Shown: in pieces, positions 1-6,682 of the stretch
How the letters are laid out: each line of letters begins with the position of its first letter
Position numbering within the stretch: position 1 is the first letter of the stretch
NCBI GenBank assembly: GCA_036399835.1
Contig: DASWMI010000125.1
Span: forward strand, 1-17,717
Origin: DASYML01 sp036399835
Lineage (GTDB): Bacteria > Acidobacteriota > Blastocatellia > Pyrinomonadales > Pyrinomonadaceae
DNA: 17,717 bases
Direction: 5' to 3'
Position numbers and translations under genes: made by a program
The notes under the pieces: model-generated
Databases searched by the model: none
The model's input: the letters and a program-made list of their open reading frames with translations, nothing else
What the model was told of the DNA's origin: nothing

Positions 1-16
1 CCAACCGTTATCGGGC

Positions 17-1318
17 CTAGCGGCTCGCCTTGATGTCGTAGGCCCATAATGTCTCTAAATCGCGAATGTAGAGCCTCCCGTTGGCGATGACCGGATACGC
101 AAACGCCATCTCCGCAAACTGCCCCGCCTGTTTATGCTTCGGCTGAGCGGGCGGAGTAAAGCGTCCCTTTTCGTGATAGCCTTCAGGGGTCGCCTCCACC
201 AACACGAAATCTCCGTTCACGAGGTGAAGATATAAATGTCCATCGGCGTAGGCTACAGACGCCCAGCCGAAACTCTCGGCCTGCCATTTGACCTTCCCCG
301 TAGTGAACTCGACCGCGACCAGTTTCTGCCCGACTTCCGTACCGTACAAATATTCACCGACCGCCACCGCGCCACCGATGCCGTTCGGAAGTCCGCGCGT
401 GAAGTAGACCTGCTCCGCGGCGACTCCGCCCTGGTCCAACTTTAAACGGACGAGTCCGCCTCCGACGCCGAGTGCTCCGCCGTAAACATATTCGCCACGC
501 GCGACCGGCGTGAAATACTGCGCCGGACCCTTGGCAACCTCCTTGTAGCGCCAGAGGAACTGGCCCGTCTTCGCATCAACCCCGACTATCCCCTTGCTCA
601 AAAGCTGCACGTATTGTTTTCTGCCGCCCCCCTGGACGACAATCGCCGATGCATAGCCGGCGGGGTCTGCGCCGGGGACCGCCGCTTTCCAGACCAGCGC
701 GCCCGTCTTTTTGTTAAGCGCTACCATCGTGGCCTCGGCGCCGCCGGGGGTGACGACCACCAACTCACCATCAACCAGCGGCGACTCTGCGTAAGCCCAT
801 TCGCCAGGCTGGCCGCCGAACTCTTTGCGTATGCTCTTCTGCCATCGAATCTTCCCGCTCTTGGCCGCGAGGCAGACGAGGTCGCCGTCCGAGCCGAGCG
901 CGTAGATGAAGTCTCCGTCAACGGTCGGAGTGGACCGGGCCTTCGGGTAAGGCGGATTCTGATTCGGGTTGCCGACGTTGCCGACGCGCGTGGTCCAGAC
1001 AGGTTTTCCATCTTGAGTTGAGAGAGCCTGAACAAACTCATTCTCCATGCCACGATTGCTCATCAGGTAGATACGCGTTCCGACAACCGCGGGCGTTGAA
1101 TAGCCGTCTCCTATGTCGTTCACTTGCCAGAGCAGTTTCGGTCCTCCCGCCGGCCATTGTTTCAGAAGGCCGCGCTCCTGCGATATTCCGTCGCGTGCCG
1201 GACCTCGCCACTGAGGCCAGTCGGAAGCAGAGGCAGCCGTGTTGGCAGACCTCGTCAAGAACATGGCTGAGAAGCATAAACAAAGCGCTGTTATGGTAGT
1301 TAGCAATCGTGGCTTCAC
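17..1318 (-). CDS. Secreted PQQ-like beta-propeller repeat protein
   Basis: The protein is about 433 aa and probably periplasmic. A basic start, a hydrophobic stretch at residues 8-22 and small residues near 26-31 form a signal peptide. The mature part opens with DWPQWRGPARDG, an N-terminal motif common in PQQ-like (BamB/quinoprotein-fold) propellers. It continues with blade-type repeats such as VVGTRIYLMS, DGDFIYALGSDGDLVCL and VALNKKTGALVWKA. I chose the GTG start at 1318 because AAGGAG lies 6 nt upstream and it puts the signal peptide at the N-terminus; the open frame runs to 1447 with no signal-like sequence there. No catalytic residues for a quinoprotein dehydrogenase were identified, so a structural or binding role is as likely as an enzymatic one. 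It lies about 190 bp beyond an attC-like site on the same strand. Confidence 0.85.
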   Translation of the reverse strand: MKPRLLTTITALCLCFSAMFLTRSANTAASASDWPQWRGPARDGISQERGLLKQWPAGGPKLLWQVNDIGDGYSTPAVVGTRIYLMSNRGMENEFVQALSTQDGKPVWTTRVGNVGNPNQNPPYPKARSTPTVDGDFIYALGSDGDLVCLAAKSGKIRWQKSIRKEFGGQPGEWAYAESPLVDGELVVVTPGGAEATMVALNKKTGALVWKAAVPGADPAGYASAIVVQGGGRKQYVQLLSKGIVGVDAKTGQFLWRYKEVAKGPAQYFTPVARGEYVYGGALGVGGGLVRLKLDQGGVAAEQVYFTRGLPNGIGGAVAVGEYLYGTEVGQKLVAVEFTTGKVKWQAESFGWASVAYADGHLYLHLVNGDFVLVEATPEGYHEKGRFTPPAQPKHKQAGQFAEMAFAYPVIANGRLYIRDLETLWAYDIKASR

Positions 1319-1508
1319 TGTCTTCTCCTTCTGACTATCGGAATGCTTCTGAATCTTACTGCTCTTCGCTGTTACGATCAGTTTCACGAAATGTTCCGTC
1401 GCACTGTGCTCCAGTCCCTCGGTGTGACCCATCTGGAAGCCAACCACGTCGGCGCAAGTCTCCCCTCTTTACAGTCAGGGGAACACAAGCGAGTGAGCCT
1501 TAGCCGAT

Positions 1509-1604
1509 GAGCCAAACGGGCGGCGTTATCGGTTAAGCATTCAGGCAAGGGTTGAATTTAAGAGACGGGCTTATTGCGGGTCCGGTTGGATGAGTTGTTA
1601 GCTC
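1509..1604 (-). repeat. attC-like recombination site A
   Basis: Read on the minus strand, the site begins AGCTAACAACTCATCCAACC and ends near CGCCCGTTTGGCTC, so its ends are inverted-repeat-like core sites (compare RYYYAAC and GTTRRRY). It shares the inner AACTCAT block with sites B and C. The TAA stop of the acetyltransferase lies inside the left core, an arrangement often seen in integron cassettes. The core matches are imperfect, so this is the most degenerate of the three sites. Confidence 0.5.
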
Positions 1605-2086
1605 GCGCGTGTGCGACATTCAAGCCGCATCATATACGCCAAGCCTCCTTCTGCTTCTTCCCTAGTTTCGTAGTATCGGAAGCCGACCTTCTCGTAACAT
1701 CTGGTGGCTCTTTTGTTGTCCGGCGAGGGGTCTAGAATGATGCTGACTGGTTTGTGCTCGCGTATAATCATCTCGACAAACATTCTGATGGCCTTCGTTC
1801 CTATGCCTCGATTGATGTAATCTTCTTCGCCGATAAACTGGTCAATGCCGATAGAGCCGTCGGGAATCAGGTAATACTGAAAGTATCCGATAGGTTTCTC
1901 GCCGCATTCTTCGGCCTGGACCAGGATAAACCTTTCGAGACCTTCTTCCTCCTCGCCATAATTGCGAGCAACTTTCTCAAGGGTATCTTCACCGTCATCC
2001 CACCACTGCTTGACGTGTTCCCTGGACAACCACTCAAGCAGCAAAGGGAAATCATCAGATGTTAATGGTCTGAATCTAAGCCTCAT
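1598..2086 (-). CDS. GNAT N-acetyltransferase, AAC(6')-like
   Basis: The 162-aa protein is a single GNAT domain. The N-terminal LRFRPLTSDDFPLLLEWL and HVKQWW match the opening of the aminoglycoside 6'-N-acetyltransferase/RimJ-like subgroup. The acetyl-CoA region is IDQFIGEEDYINRGIGTKAI (R/Q-x-x-G-x-G/A-like), followed by the usual C-terminal NKRATRCYEKVGF. The subgroup acetylates amino groups on small molecules or peptides; the substrate here cannot be told from sequence, and resistance should not be assumed. The start at 2086 is chosen from family alignment. An alternative ATG at 2158 overlaps the upstream methyltransferase stop as ATGA and would add 24 residues unlike the family. The stop codon lies inside attC-like site A. 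Confidence 0.82.
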   Translation of the reverse strand: MRLRFRPLTSDDFPLLLEWLSREHVKQWWDDGEDTLEKVARNYGEEEEGLERFILVQAEECGEKPIGYFQYYLIPDGSIGIDQFIGEEDYINRGIGTKAIRMFVEMIIREHKPVSIILDPSPDNKRATRCYEKVGFRYYETREEAEGGLAYMMRLECRTRAS

Positions 2087-2154
2087 AGATTTACTGCGCT
2101 TCCCACAAAAATCGTCGCGAGCTAATGCCGGAGATAAGCAGCGCCGCGCGAAAA

Positions 2155-2889
2155 TCATTCAAGCTTCATCGTCCTGGGACATCTTGAGAGGCGCGCTCTA
2201 GGGCCTTCCGTGCGAGCGACCTGTGAGGCGCTCGCCTTGTCAGATGTCTCTCTTCGACCTAAGTATTGAAAGGCCGCCGACGTGTTCCCGTTCATCGTGA
2301 TAACGCTGAACGGCTCATATTTCAGCTGTGCGAATGAGCCGGTCAACTCCTCTATCCATTCTCTCCGGTGGTGGCGCACGACTACGCCCTCCGGTAGTTC
2401 AAAAACGCCGAAAGCGCCATAAGCTTCCGCATCACGTTCGTAACGCTCGCGGTTGCGCGGGTCTTCGTTAAGGAGCAGGTCGCTGATATAGAGCAGGCCG
2501 TTGGGACGAAGCACGCGCTCGACCTCAGCAAGGAGGGCGCGCTGGGCCTCGTTTTGAGGTATGCAGGTGAGCGTGGCAAAGAGTAACACGGCGTCTAATG
2601 ACCCACTCTCGAAGGGAAGCGAGCGCCCGTCATTAAGGAGCACACTCACCTGCGGGAACTCTTGCCGGCAGCGTGCGAGCATGGCCGCTGAAAAATCGAC
2701 CCCAAAGACATTTTGATAACCGGCTTGTGCCAGCTCTCCCAGTGTGCGCCCATAGCCGCACCCATAATCAAGTACGCGCGCACGCGAGTCCAGGTAGCAT
2801 TCCAGCCACTCTAGACGTAGCGGATGAGAGAAGCGCTTTTGCTGCGCCACGCGATCCCAGTAACTCGTTTGTGATGTCACATCTCGCAT
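2155..2889 (-). CDS. Class I SAM-dependent methyltransferase
   Basis: The 244-aa protein has a Methyltransf_11-type Rossmann fold. Motif I is VLDYGCGYGRTLGEL, followed by the acidic strand end GVDFSAAML, then LNDGRSLPFESGSLDAVLL (motif II region) and VERVLRPNGLLYISDL (motif III region). The substrate is unknown. The ATG at 2889 begins 22 nt after attC-like site B, as expected for a cassette gene; the longer open frame to 2943 would start with GTG inside the attC-like site. There is no clear Shine-Dalgarno. The last ~30 residues after the fold (QYLGRRE) are low-complexity, and the TGA overlaps the ATG of a possible longer acetyltransferase frame, suggesting translational coupling or a fused cassette pair. 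Confidence 0.85.
   Translation of the reverse strand: MRDVTSQTSYWDRVAQQKRFSHPLRLEWLECYLDSRARVLDYGCGYGRTLGELAQAGYQNVFGVDFSAAMLARCRQEFPQVSVLLNDGRSLPFESGSLDAVLLFATLTCIPQNEAQRALLAEVERVLRPNGLLYISDLLLNEDPRNRERYERDAEAYGAFGVFELPEGVVVRHHRREWIEELTGSFAQLKYEPFSVITMNGNTSAAFQYLGRRETSDKASASQVARTEGPRARLSRCPRTMKLE
2225..2254. repeat. Short direct repeat, copy 1
   Basis: This stretch matches 3147-3172 almost fully: the blocks GAGGCGCT, TTGTCAG and TCTCTCTT are shared, with one substitution and two small indels. It falls in the 3' tail of the methyltransferase gene, outside the conserved fold. Chance is possible but unlikely at this length. Confidence 0.4.
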
Positions 2890-2911
2890 GTGGGAGTCGG
2901 AATACTTCAGC

Positions 2912-3012
2912 GCCTCACGCCCGAATTGACCGGGCGCGAACACGACACGGATATAGACAAGTTGACGATGAGAGACAAGCTCACTCCGTTCGGATTGAAT
3001 GAGTTGTGCGGC
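2912..3012 (-). repeat. attC-like recombination site B
   Basis: On the minus strand the site runs from GCCGCACAACTCATTCAATC to CAATTCGGGCGTGAGGC, about 101 bp. It is clearly homologous to site C (17164-17265): both hold GTTGACGATGA, CAAGCTCA and GAATGAGTTGT on the plus strand, in the same order and spacing. The ends are partly complementary (GCCTCAC and GTGCGGC). It lies between the thioredoxin-like gene and the methyltransferase start, in the position of a cassette junction. Confidence 0.6.
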
Positions 3013-3083
3013 GCGGATGGCAAGCTCACACGTTGTCTATCTAATTGCCCTCCGGCATCCGAATCGCCTCGCGCCGTGCGCAG

Positions 3084-3116
3084 GCATGCTTTAAGCGAAG
3101 CACGCGCTAAACATGC
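3084..3116 (-). other. Imperfect hairpin after the thioredoxin-like gene
   Basis: GCATG, TTTA and GCG pair with CGC, TAAA and CATGC around a 7-nt loop, 12 base pairs with two single-base bulges on one side. It lies between the stop of the thioredoxin-like gene and attC-like site B. No T-tract follows, so it may be a structured 3' end rather than a classic intrinsic terminator. Confidence 0.35.
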
Positions 3117-3146
3117 TGTGGCGAGTCTGGTCCGAATGACTTTGGA

Positions 3147-3172
3147 GAGGCGCTGCTTTGTCAGTCTCTCTT
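3147..3172. repeat. Short direct repeat, copy 2
   Basis: This is the partner of 2225-2254. It sits exactly at the 3' end of the thioredoxin-like gene, spanning its stop codon. Its presence at the ends of two adjacent genes suggests duplicated flanking sequence. Confidence 0.4.
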
Positions 3173-3737
3173 AATGAGACCAAACGGACGCCTTCTGCGC
3201 CCACACGCTGGCCGGATATTTCTGATTGAGCTGCTCGGTTATTTGGCCCAGCACTGTATGATCGTTCGTCCGCTTGTACTGGCTGACGCCTCTCCAATAG
3301 ACGGCCTCCGGGGCGGCGGCTGTCTCCGGGTAATGCTCTACGACATCCGCGTAACGCTGCTCGGCATCGGCCCAGTGCTTCTGCATAAAAGCTACTCTCG
3401 CCAGTCCTATCTCCAACTGAGCGCGAAATTCTTCCTTCGGAAGATAACCCTCTATCCGCCATCTCTCTTCGCCGTTTGAGTCCATGATGAGGACGGTCGG
3501 TGTCCATACAGCATCGAAGCGGTGAAAGTAGGCGGGGTGCTCCTTGATGTGTGCTTCGAGGGGCAGGAAATTTTTATTGATGAAGCTTGAGACTTCATCG
3601 TCCGCGTAGGATTCGGCCTCCAGCCGAACGCATGCGCCTCAAGCCGGGGCCGCGCTGAAATCAACGAGCAGCGGTTTGTTCTGCGCTTTGGCTTCGGCCA
3701 GCGCCGCATCAGCATCTTTATTCCATTTGACAGCCAT
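3171..3737 (-). CDS. Thioredoxin-like protein, probable selenoprotein (UxxC)
   Basis: Reading through one TGA (3639-3641, codon 33) gives a continuous 188-aa protein. The ATG at 3737 has a strong AAGGAGG 10 nt upstream. Residues 22-36 read PLLVDFSAAPA-U-GAC, so the TGA replaces the first Cys of the redox-active CxxC, while C36 is kept. The fold continues after the TGA with VRLEAESY, the cis-Pro region VWTPTVLIMDSNG, and a C-terminal TPR-like part (WADAEQRYADVVEHYPET...APEAVYWRGVSQY). A 6-bp perfect hairpin (3612-3628) starts its loop 16 nt after the TGA. Role: thiol/selenol redox or peroxide detoxification, partner unknown. The alternative is a nonsense mutation or sequencing error; the intact downstream frame argues against a decayed gene. 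Standard calling would give only a 104-aa fragment from 3485. Confidence 0.8.
3612..3628 (-). promoter_or_regulatory. Candidate bacterial SECIS hairpin (thioredoxin-like gene)
   Basis: On the minus strand, TTCGGC-TGGAG-GCCGAA forms a perfect 6-bp stem with a 5-nt loop; a flanking G-U pair could extend it. The loop begins 16 nt after the in-frame TGA and has G as its second base. This meets the published bacterial SECIS rule of a short apical loop with G in its first two bases, about 16-37 nt from UGA. It lies within coding sequence. Confidence 0.6.
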
Positions 3738-4085
3738 CTTGTGTGAGCCTCCTTGAGATATTGTTTCTGCTACGAAGTTAAATTTTTGCTCATTTATGTG
3801 TAGCTTGCAACCGAATTTGCGCAGTAGTTCTTTACAAACACCTGGCTATCTCGCCATGATAAGTGCATCTCACTTCTTTATTACGACTGATAACTCAAGC
3901 TCATTCGTGAGAGTAGTCAGATCGCTTCCTACATATAAACATTGACACCGTAGCTCCGTAGGGAATATCGTAGCCGCGCTCAATCTGTTCTTTGCTGTCT
4001 TCCGGTAAGAGAATACCTCACAAGCCTGACGGGCTTGCTAAACCACCCTCGCTCCTTAGAGACTTCCCCTCGTGGAGTTAGCGCC
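3738..4085. other. Intergenic region between divergent genes
   Basis: This AT-richer gap separates the thioredoxin-like gene (minus) from the membrane protein gene (plus). It holds the thioredoxin gene's AAGGAGG at about 3748-3754, a TTGACA at 3942-3947 that could be a plus-strand -35 with a weak -10 near 3966, and a 6-bp hairpin CAAGCC/GGCTTG at 4021-4037. I see no further gene. Confidence 0.4.
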
Positions 4086-5267
4086 ATGAATATGTATCAA
4101 AATATATTGCTATGGTTTATAGCAATACTTCCCGGCTCCCTCTATGTTCTGATCTGGATTGCGTATAACCGCATACTGGCTTACAAGCGAAGAGAAATTC
4201 TAAGCATCATGGGGGGAGGAGATACTTTCGGACTTTACATTCTGGCTTTCGGTGCTCCCTCTCAGAGACAGTCTTCCGAAAAGGGTAAAGAAGCACAATC
4301 AGAGGATGATTTAAACGAGACGGTTAATAATCTATTTGACCTTTATTATCACCACCGCGCATATATCCTTCCGATTATCATCAACACAATAGTTACTACT
4401 TTTGCCAGCATCATCACGCTTGTTTGGGCCAACCTCCAAATAGCCGGGGTTCCGGATGATTTTGAGGCTCGCCTTCGCAGCTTACCTCCCGTAGTTCTTG
4501 CGGCCTTTGCAGGAGCTTATATCTGGGGGCTACATGAGATTCTCAGGCGGTATCGAACAATAGACCTTTCACCGATTTCTCTTCATCTAGTATGGTGGCG
4601 ATTGTTAATCGCGCCCATCCTTGGATATTTAATTAGCCTGCCTTTAGTCGATTCAATCAAAGTGTTTGTGGGATTTGGCATCGGAGCTTTCCCGGCAAGA
4701 ACCCTGTTTGACCTGATCAAATCTCAAATGAAGAAGCACGCTATTTTCGGGGCCGATGACCAACGGGCCGAACAGCCAAATCTCTACATGCTCCAAGGGT
4801 TCACTAAAGAAATGATTGATTACTTGGAGGACGAGGGCATATATAGCGCCGCCCACCTGGCGCAAGCTGATCCAATTAAACTGCTTCTGAGGACTAACCT
4901 TGAGTGGAAAGTTATTTTAGATGTGATTGATCAAGCCATTCTCTTTAATTATATCGGGGACAAGCTACGGACACTTGGCCCAATAGGTATTCGAGGAGCC
5001 ATCGAGGTGGCGGTCATTGGTCAGGCCCTCTTAAACGAGAATTCACATGTTAGAAGAAGAGCTATAGCGCTGGTCAAACTGATCGCCTCAAAACTCGGTG
5101 AGCCTGACCGCGGAGTTTTGAATCTCATTGAGATGCTAAATGAAGATGTACAAGTCACGTTTATTTGGGCTCTATGGGGGGAGGCATCGCCGCAAAGATA
5201 TTCCAGAAGACGTGAAGATGTGGAAGAAAGCCTATCAGCAGGCGTGGCTCAGCCAGCACATAACTGA
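4086..5267 (+). CDS. Multi-pass membrane protein of unknown function, probable 3' frameshift
   Basis: I do not recognise this family. The 393-aa product has a hydrophobic segment at residues 7-27, another near 93-116, and two more around 133-152 and 170-195. A soluble C-terminal half contains MLQGFTKEMIDYLEDEGIYS and a following LAQADPIKLL, reminiscent of a helical domain-recognition repeat. The ATG at 4086 has GGAG 8 nt upstream; the frame is open from a TTG at 4035. The gene is AT-richer than its neighbours. At the six-G run 5177-5182 the frame probably shifts: losing one G gives a tail containing IPEDVKMWKKAYQQAWLSQ and a stop at 5290-5292, more protein-like than the annotated Arg/Ser-rich end. 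It stands alone between opposing genes. Confidence 0.65.
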   Translation: MNMYQNILLWFIAILPGSLYVLIWIAYNRILAYKRREILSIMGGGDTFGLYILAFGAPSQRQSSEKGKEAQSEDDLNETVNNLFDLYYHHRAYILPIIINTIVTTFASIITLVWANLQIAGVPDDFEARLRSLPPVVLAAFAGAYIWGLHEILRRYRTIDLSPISLHLVWWRLLIAPILGYLISLPLVDSIKVFVGFGIGAFPARTLFDLIKSQMKKHAIFGADDQRAEQPNLYMLQGFTKEMIDYLEDEGIYSAAHLAQADPIKLLLRTNLEWKVILDVIDQAILFNYIGDKLRTLGPIGIRGAIEVAVIGQALLNENSHVRRRAIALVKLIASKLGEPDRGVLNLIEMLNEDVQVTFIWALWGEASPQRYSRRREDVEESLSAGVAQPAHN

Positions 5268-5497
5268 CCCCGCCGGTGCGACGATGACCTAGCGCTGGCT
5301 GAAGGTGAGCCGGCACGACGCGAGGCATCCTCTGAGCTTAGCGTGTGACAGGAGCAGGCAGATTAAACTGCGCGTCATCGACGGGGGATGTTCTGCTTTA
5401 CTTCGGTGCTCTGACGGCCCCAGACTCTGCCGGGAATTGCCCAGCGTATGGTGAACGGTAATTTGAAGACTTTGGAACCTGAGCAGATCATGGGAGA

Positions 5498-6385
5498 TTA
5501 CCTCCAGGCCAAGAGGAAATCTCTGAGCATCTGATACATCTCCTCAAAAGAGCCGGCGCAGTATAGAACCGGCTGGTAATGCGTGGGGTCGTAAGTTTGA
5601 TGAGAGGCCGCTTCTATATCTAAGGGACGAAGCTCTGCCTTGTGCATCGCCCCTAATTCTCCAGCCGACGACAATAAGCCTGTGCCGTAGGCCCTGACTT
5701 TCCCATCTTCATACAGAACGCCAAACTCTATGGTGAACCAGTAGACGCGGGCCAGGCGTTCGAGTGCCTCAGGCGACGCTGTGCGTTTGACTGCACAGCC
5801 TACAAGGCGATTCAGTTCGGCGAGTCGCTCGCTCGCCAGAGTTATCGCGTGCCCGATGATTTCATGAGCTACGTCTGGCTCAGGAGTGTAGAGTGGCGTG
5901 GAGTAATGCCGTATGTACTGGGTTGAGAGAAACACGCCGTTGGCTAAGGATTCGAGAAAGACACGCGGCTCGACAAGACCCGCAACCGGCTCCAGGCGAA
6001 ACCCGCTGAGGGATTCAACCCGCGCCGTCACTTCGCGCATCTGCGGAATGCGCTCTCGCGGCAAGTCCATACGTCTGACACATTCCAGATACTCATCGCA
6101 GGCATACCTCTGATGAGCCGTATCGAGCGCTCCCCAGATAGTACGCCATACCTCATGCTCTTCGGGCGTGTAAGGAGCGTCGGGGATAGGCGTACCGGGC
6201 GCATACTCCATGGCAATCTGCGCGATCCGGTTGCGGCGGGCGCGATACTCCTCGTCACGGAAGCCCGGGTGATCCGGGTCGAGTTGAACAATCATATTCC
6301 GCTCCGAGACGGAATCACCGAGAGTCGTTGTGACCATTCGCATGTCTACATGGTCGAGCAACAGTGGTTGCACTTCGTTTTTCAT
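5498..6385 (-). CDS. phhA: Phenylalanine 4-monooxygenase (phenylalanine hydroxylase)
   Basis: The enzyme converts phenylalanine to tyrosine using O2, tetrahydropterin and non-haem iron. The 295-aa protein is a single aromatic amino acid hydroxylase catalytic domain. The iron triad is visible as H174 and H179 in PDVAHEIIGH and E220 in VYWFTIEFG; GTGLLSSAGELG follows, also family-typical. No ACT regulatory domain is present, as in other bacterial enzymes. The start at 6385 is chosen because MKNEVQ begins the family-length protein, with GGGGG 6 nt upstream; the open frame to 6532 runs back through the terminator. The leader with five Tyr codons suggests the enzyme serves tyrosine supply and is controlled by attenuation. 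It lies just downstream of the FAD-Rieske gene but has its own promoter. Confidence 0.93.
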   Translation of the reverse strand: MKNEVQPLLLDHVDMRMVTTTLGDSVSERNMIVQLDPDHPGFRDEEYRARRNRIAQIAMEYAPGTPIPDAPYTPEEHEVWRTIWGALDTAHQRYACDEYLECVRRMDLPRERIPQMREVTARVESLSGFRLEPVAGLVEPRVFLESLANGVFLSTQYIRHYSTPLYTPEPDVAHEIIGHAITLASERLAELNRLVGCAVKRTASPEALERLARVYWFTIEFGVLYEDGKVRAYGTGLLSSAGELGAMHKAELRPLDIEAASHQTYDPTHYQPVLYCAGSFEEMYQMLRDFLLAWR

Positions 6386-6426
6386 GATGAACCCCCGCTC
6401 TATCTGTGCGCCTGGAAAGCCACACG

Positions 6427-6476
6427 AAAAAGAACCGGCCACTTCTCCCGTCAGTCGGAAGGAAAGTGGCCGGTTC
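6427..6476 (-). terminator. Intrinsic terminator in the phhA leader (attenuator)
   Basis: On the minus strand a perfect 13-bp stem (GAACCGGCCACTT at 6476-6464 with AAGTGGCCGGTTC at 6444-6432) encloses a 19-nt loop and is followed by five T (6431-6427). It lies about 40 nt upstream of the phhA start codon and 25 nt after the leader-peptide stop, which makes it an attenuator rather than a gene-end terminator. The bases CGGAGGGA at 6552-6545, in the leader peptide coding region, can pair with UCCUUCCG at 6463-6456, next to the stem's 5' arm, and could nucleate an antiterminator. Confidence 0.85.
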
Positions 6477-6501
6477 CAAGGAATCTTGTCTTGTGGTGGT
6501 G

Positions 6502-6612
6502 CTAGATAATCATCACACGCAGACAGCCCCAACGCCCCGCCCCGTCCCTCCGTGCGGAGAACGAGCCGTAATAGTAATAATAGCGAGAGGTGCTGTTCGG
6601 TTGCCTAATCAT
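6502..6612 (-). CDS. Leader peptide with five Tyr codons (phhA attenuator)
   Basis: A 36-codon frame starts ATG ATT AGG and encodes MIRQPNSTSR, then YYYYY at codons 11-15 (TAT TAT TAC TAT TAC, 6582-6568), then GSFSARRDG and a TAG at 6504-6502. A run of codons for the amino acid made by the downstream enzyme, followed by an intrinsic terminator, is the signature of a ribosome-mediated attenuator as in pheA, trp and his leaders. A ribosome stalled for lack of Tyr-tRNA would leave 6552-6545 free to pair with the terminator loop, relieving termination. The Shine-Dalgarno is weak (GAGG about 14 nt upstream) and lies in the hairpin 6622-6644. Confidence 0.75.
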   Translation of the reverse strand: MIRQPNSTSRYYYYYGSFSARRDGAGRWGCLRVMII

Positions 6613-6621
6613 GCGCTTACC

Positions 6622-6644
6622 ACGCGCCTCAAGCGTAGGCGCGT
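6622..6644 (-). other. Hairpin at the 5' end of the phhA leader RNA
   Basis: ACGCGCCT and AGGCGCGT pair perfectly over 8 bp around a 7-nt loop, just 5' of the leader-peptide ATG. It may limit leader translation or protect the transcript 5' end. It has no T-tract, so it is not a clear terminator for the upstream FAD gene. Confidence 0.5.
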
Positions 6645-6653
6645 ATGGATGCT

Positions 6654-6682
6654 AAAGTAGCTAGACGGATTTATATTGTCAA
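6654..6682 (-). promoter_or_regulatory. Candidate promoter for the phhA leader
   Basis: A consensus -35 TTGACA (6682-6677) is spaced 17 bp from TACTTT (6659-6654), a weaker -10. The -35 overlaps the TGA stop of the FAD-Rieske gene. The predicted start near 6647 would place the hairpin, leader peptide and terminator in order on the transcript. Confidence 0.5.

Noticed and set aside
5293..5497. Possible gene or insertion-sequence remnant between the membrane protein and phhA
   Set aside because: All frames translate to short pieces with no recognisable protein, and no terminal inverted repeats were found.
6427..6682. T-box riboswitch for phhA (TGGAACCG occurs at the base of the terminator)
   Set aside because: The motif fits only in part. 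The N base would need to pair with the tRNA-Tyr discriminator (usually A) but is itself A, no Stem I was recognised, and the tandem Tyr codons in a leader frame fit better.
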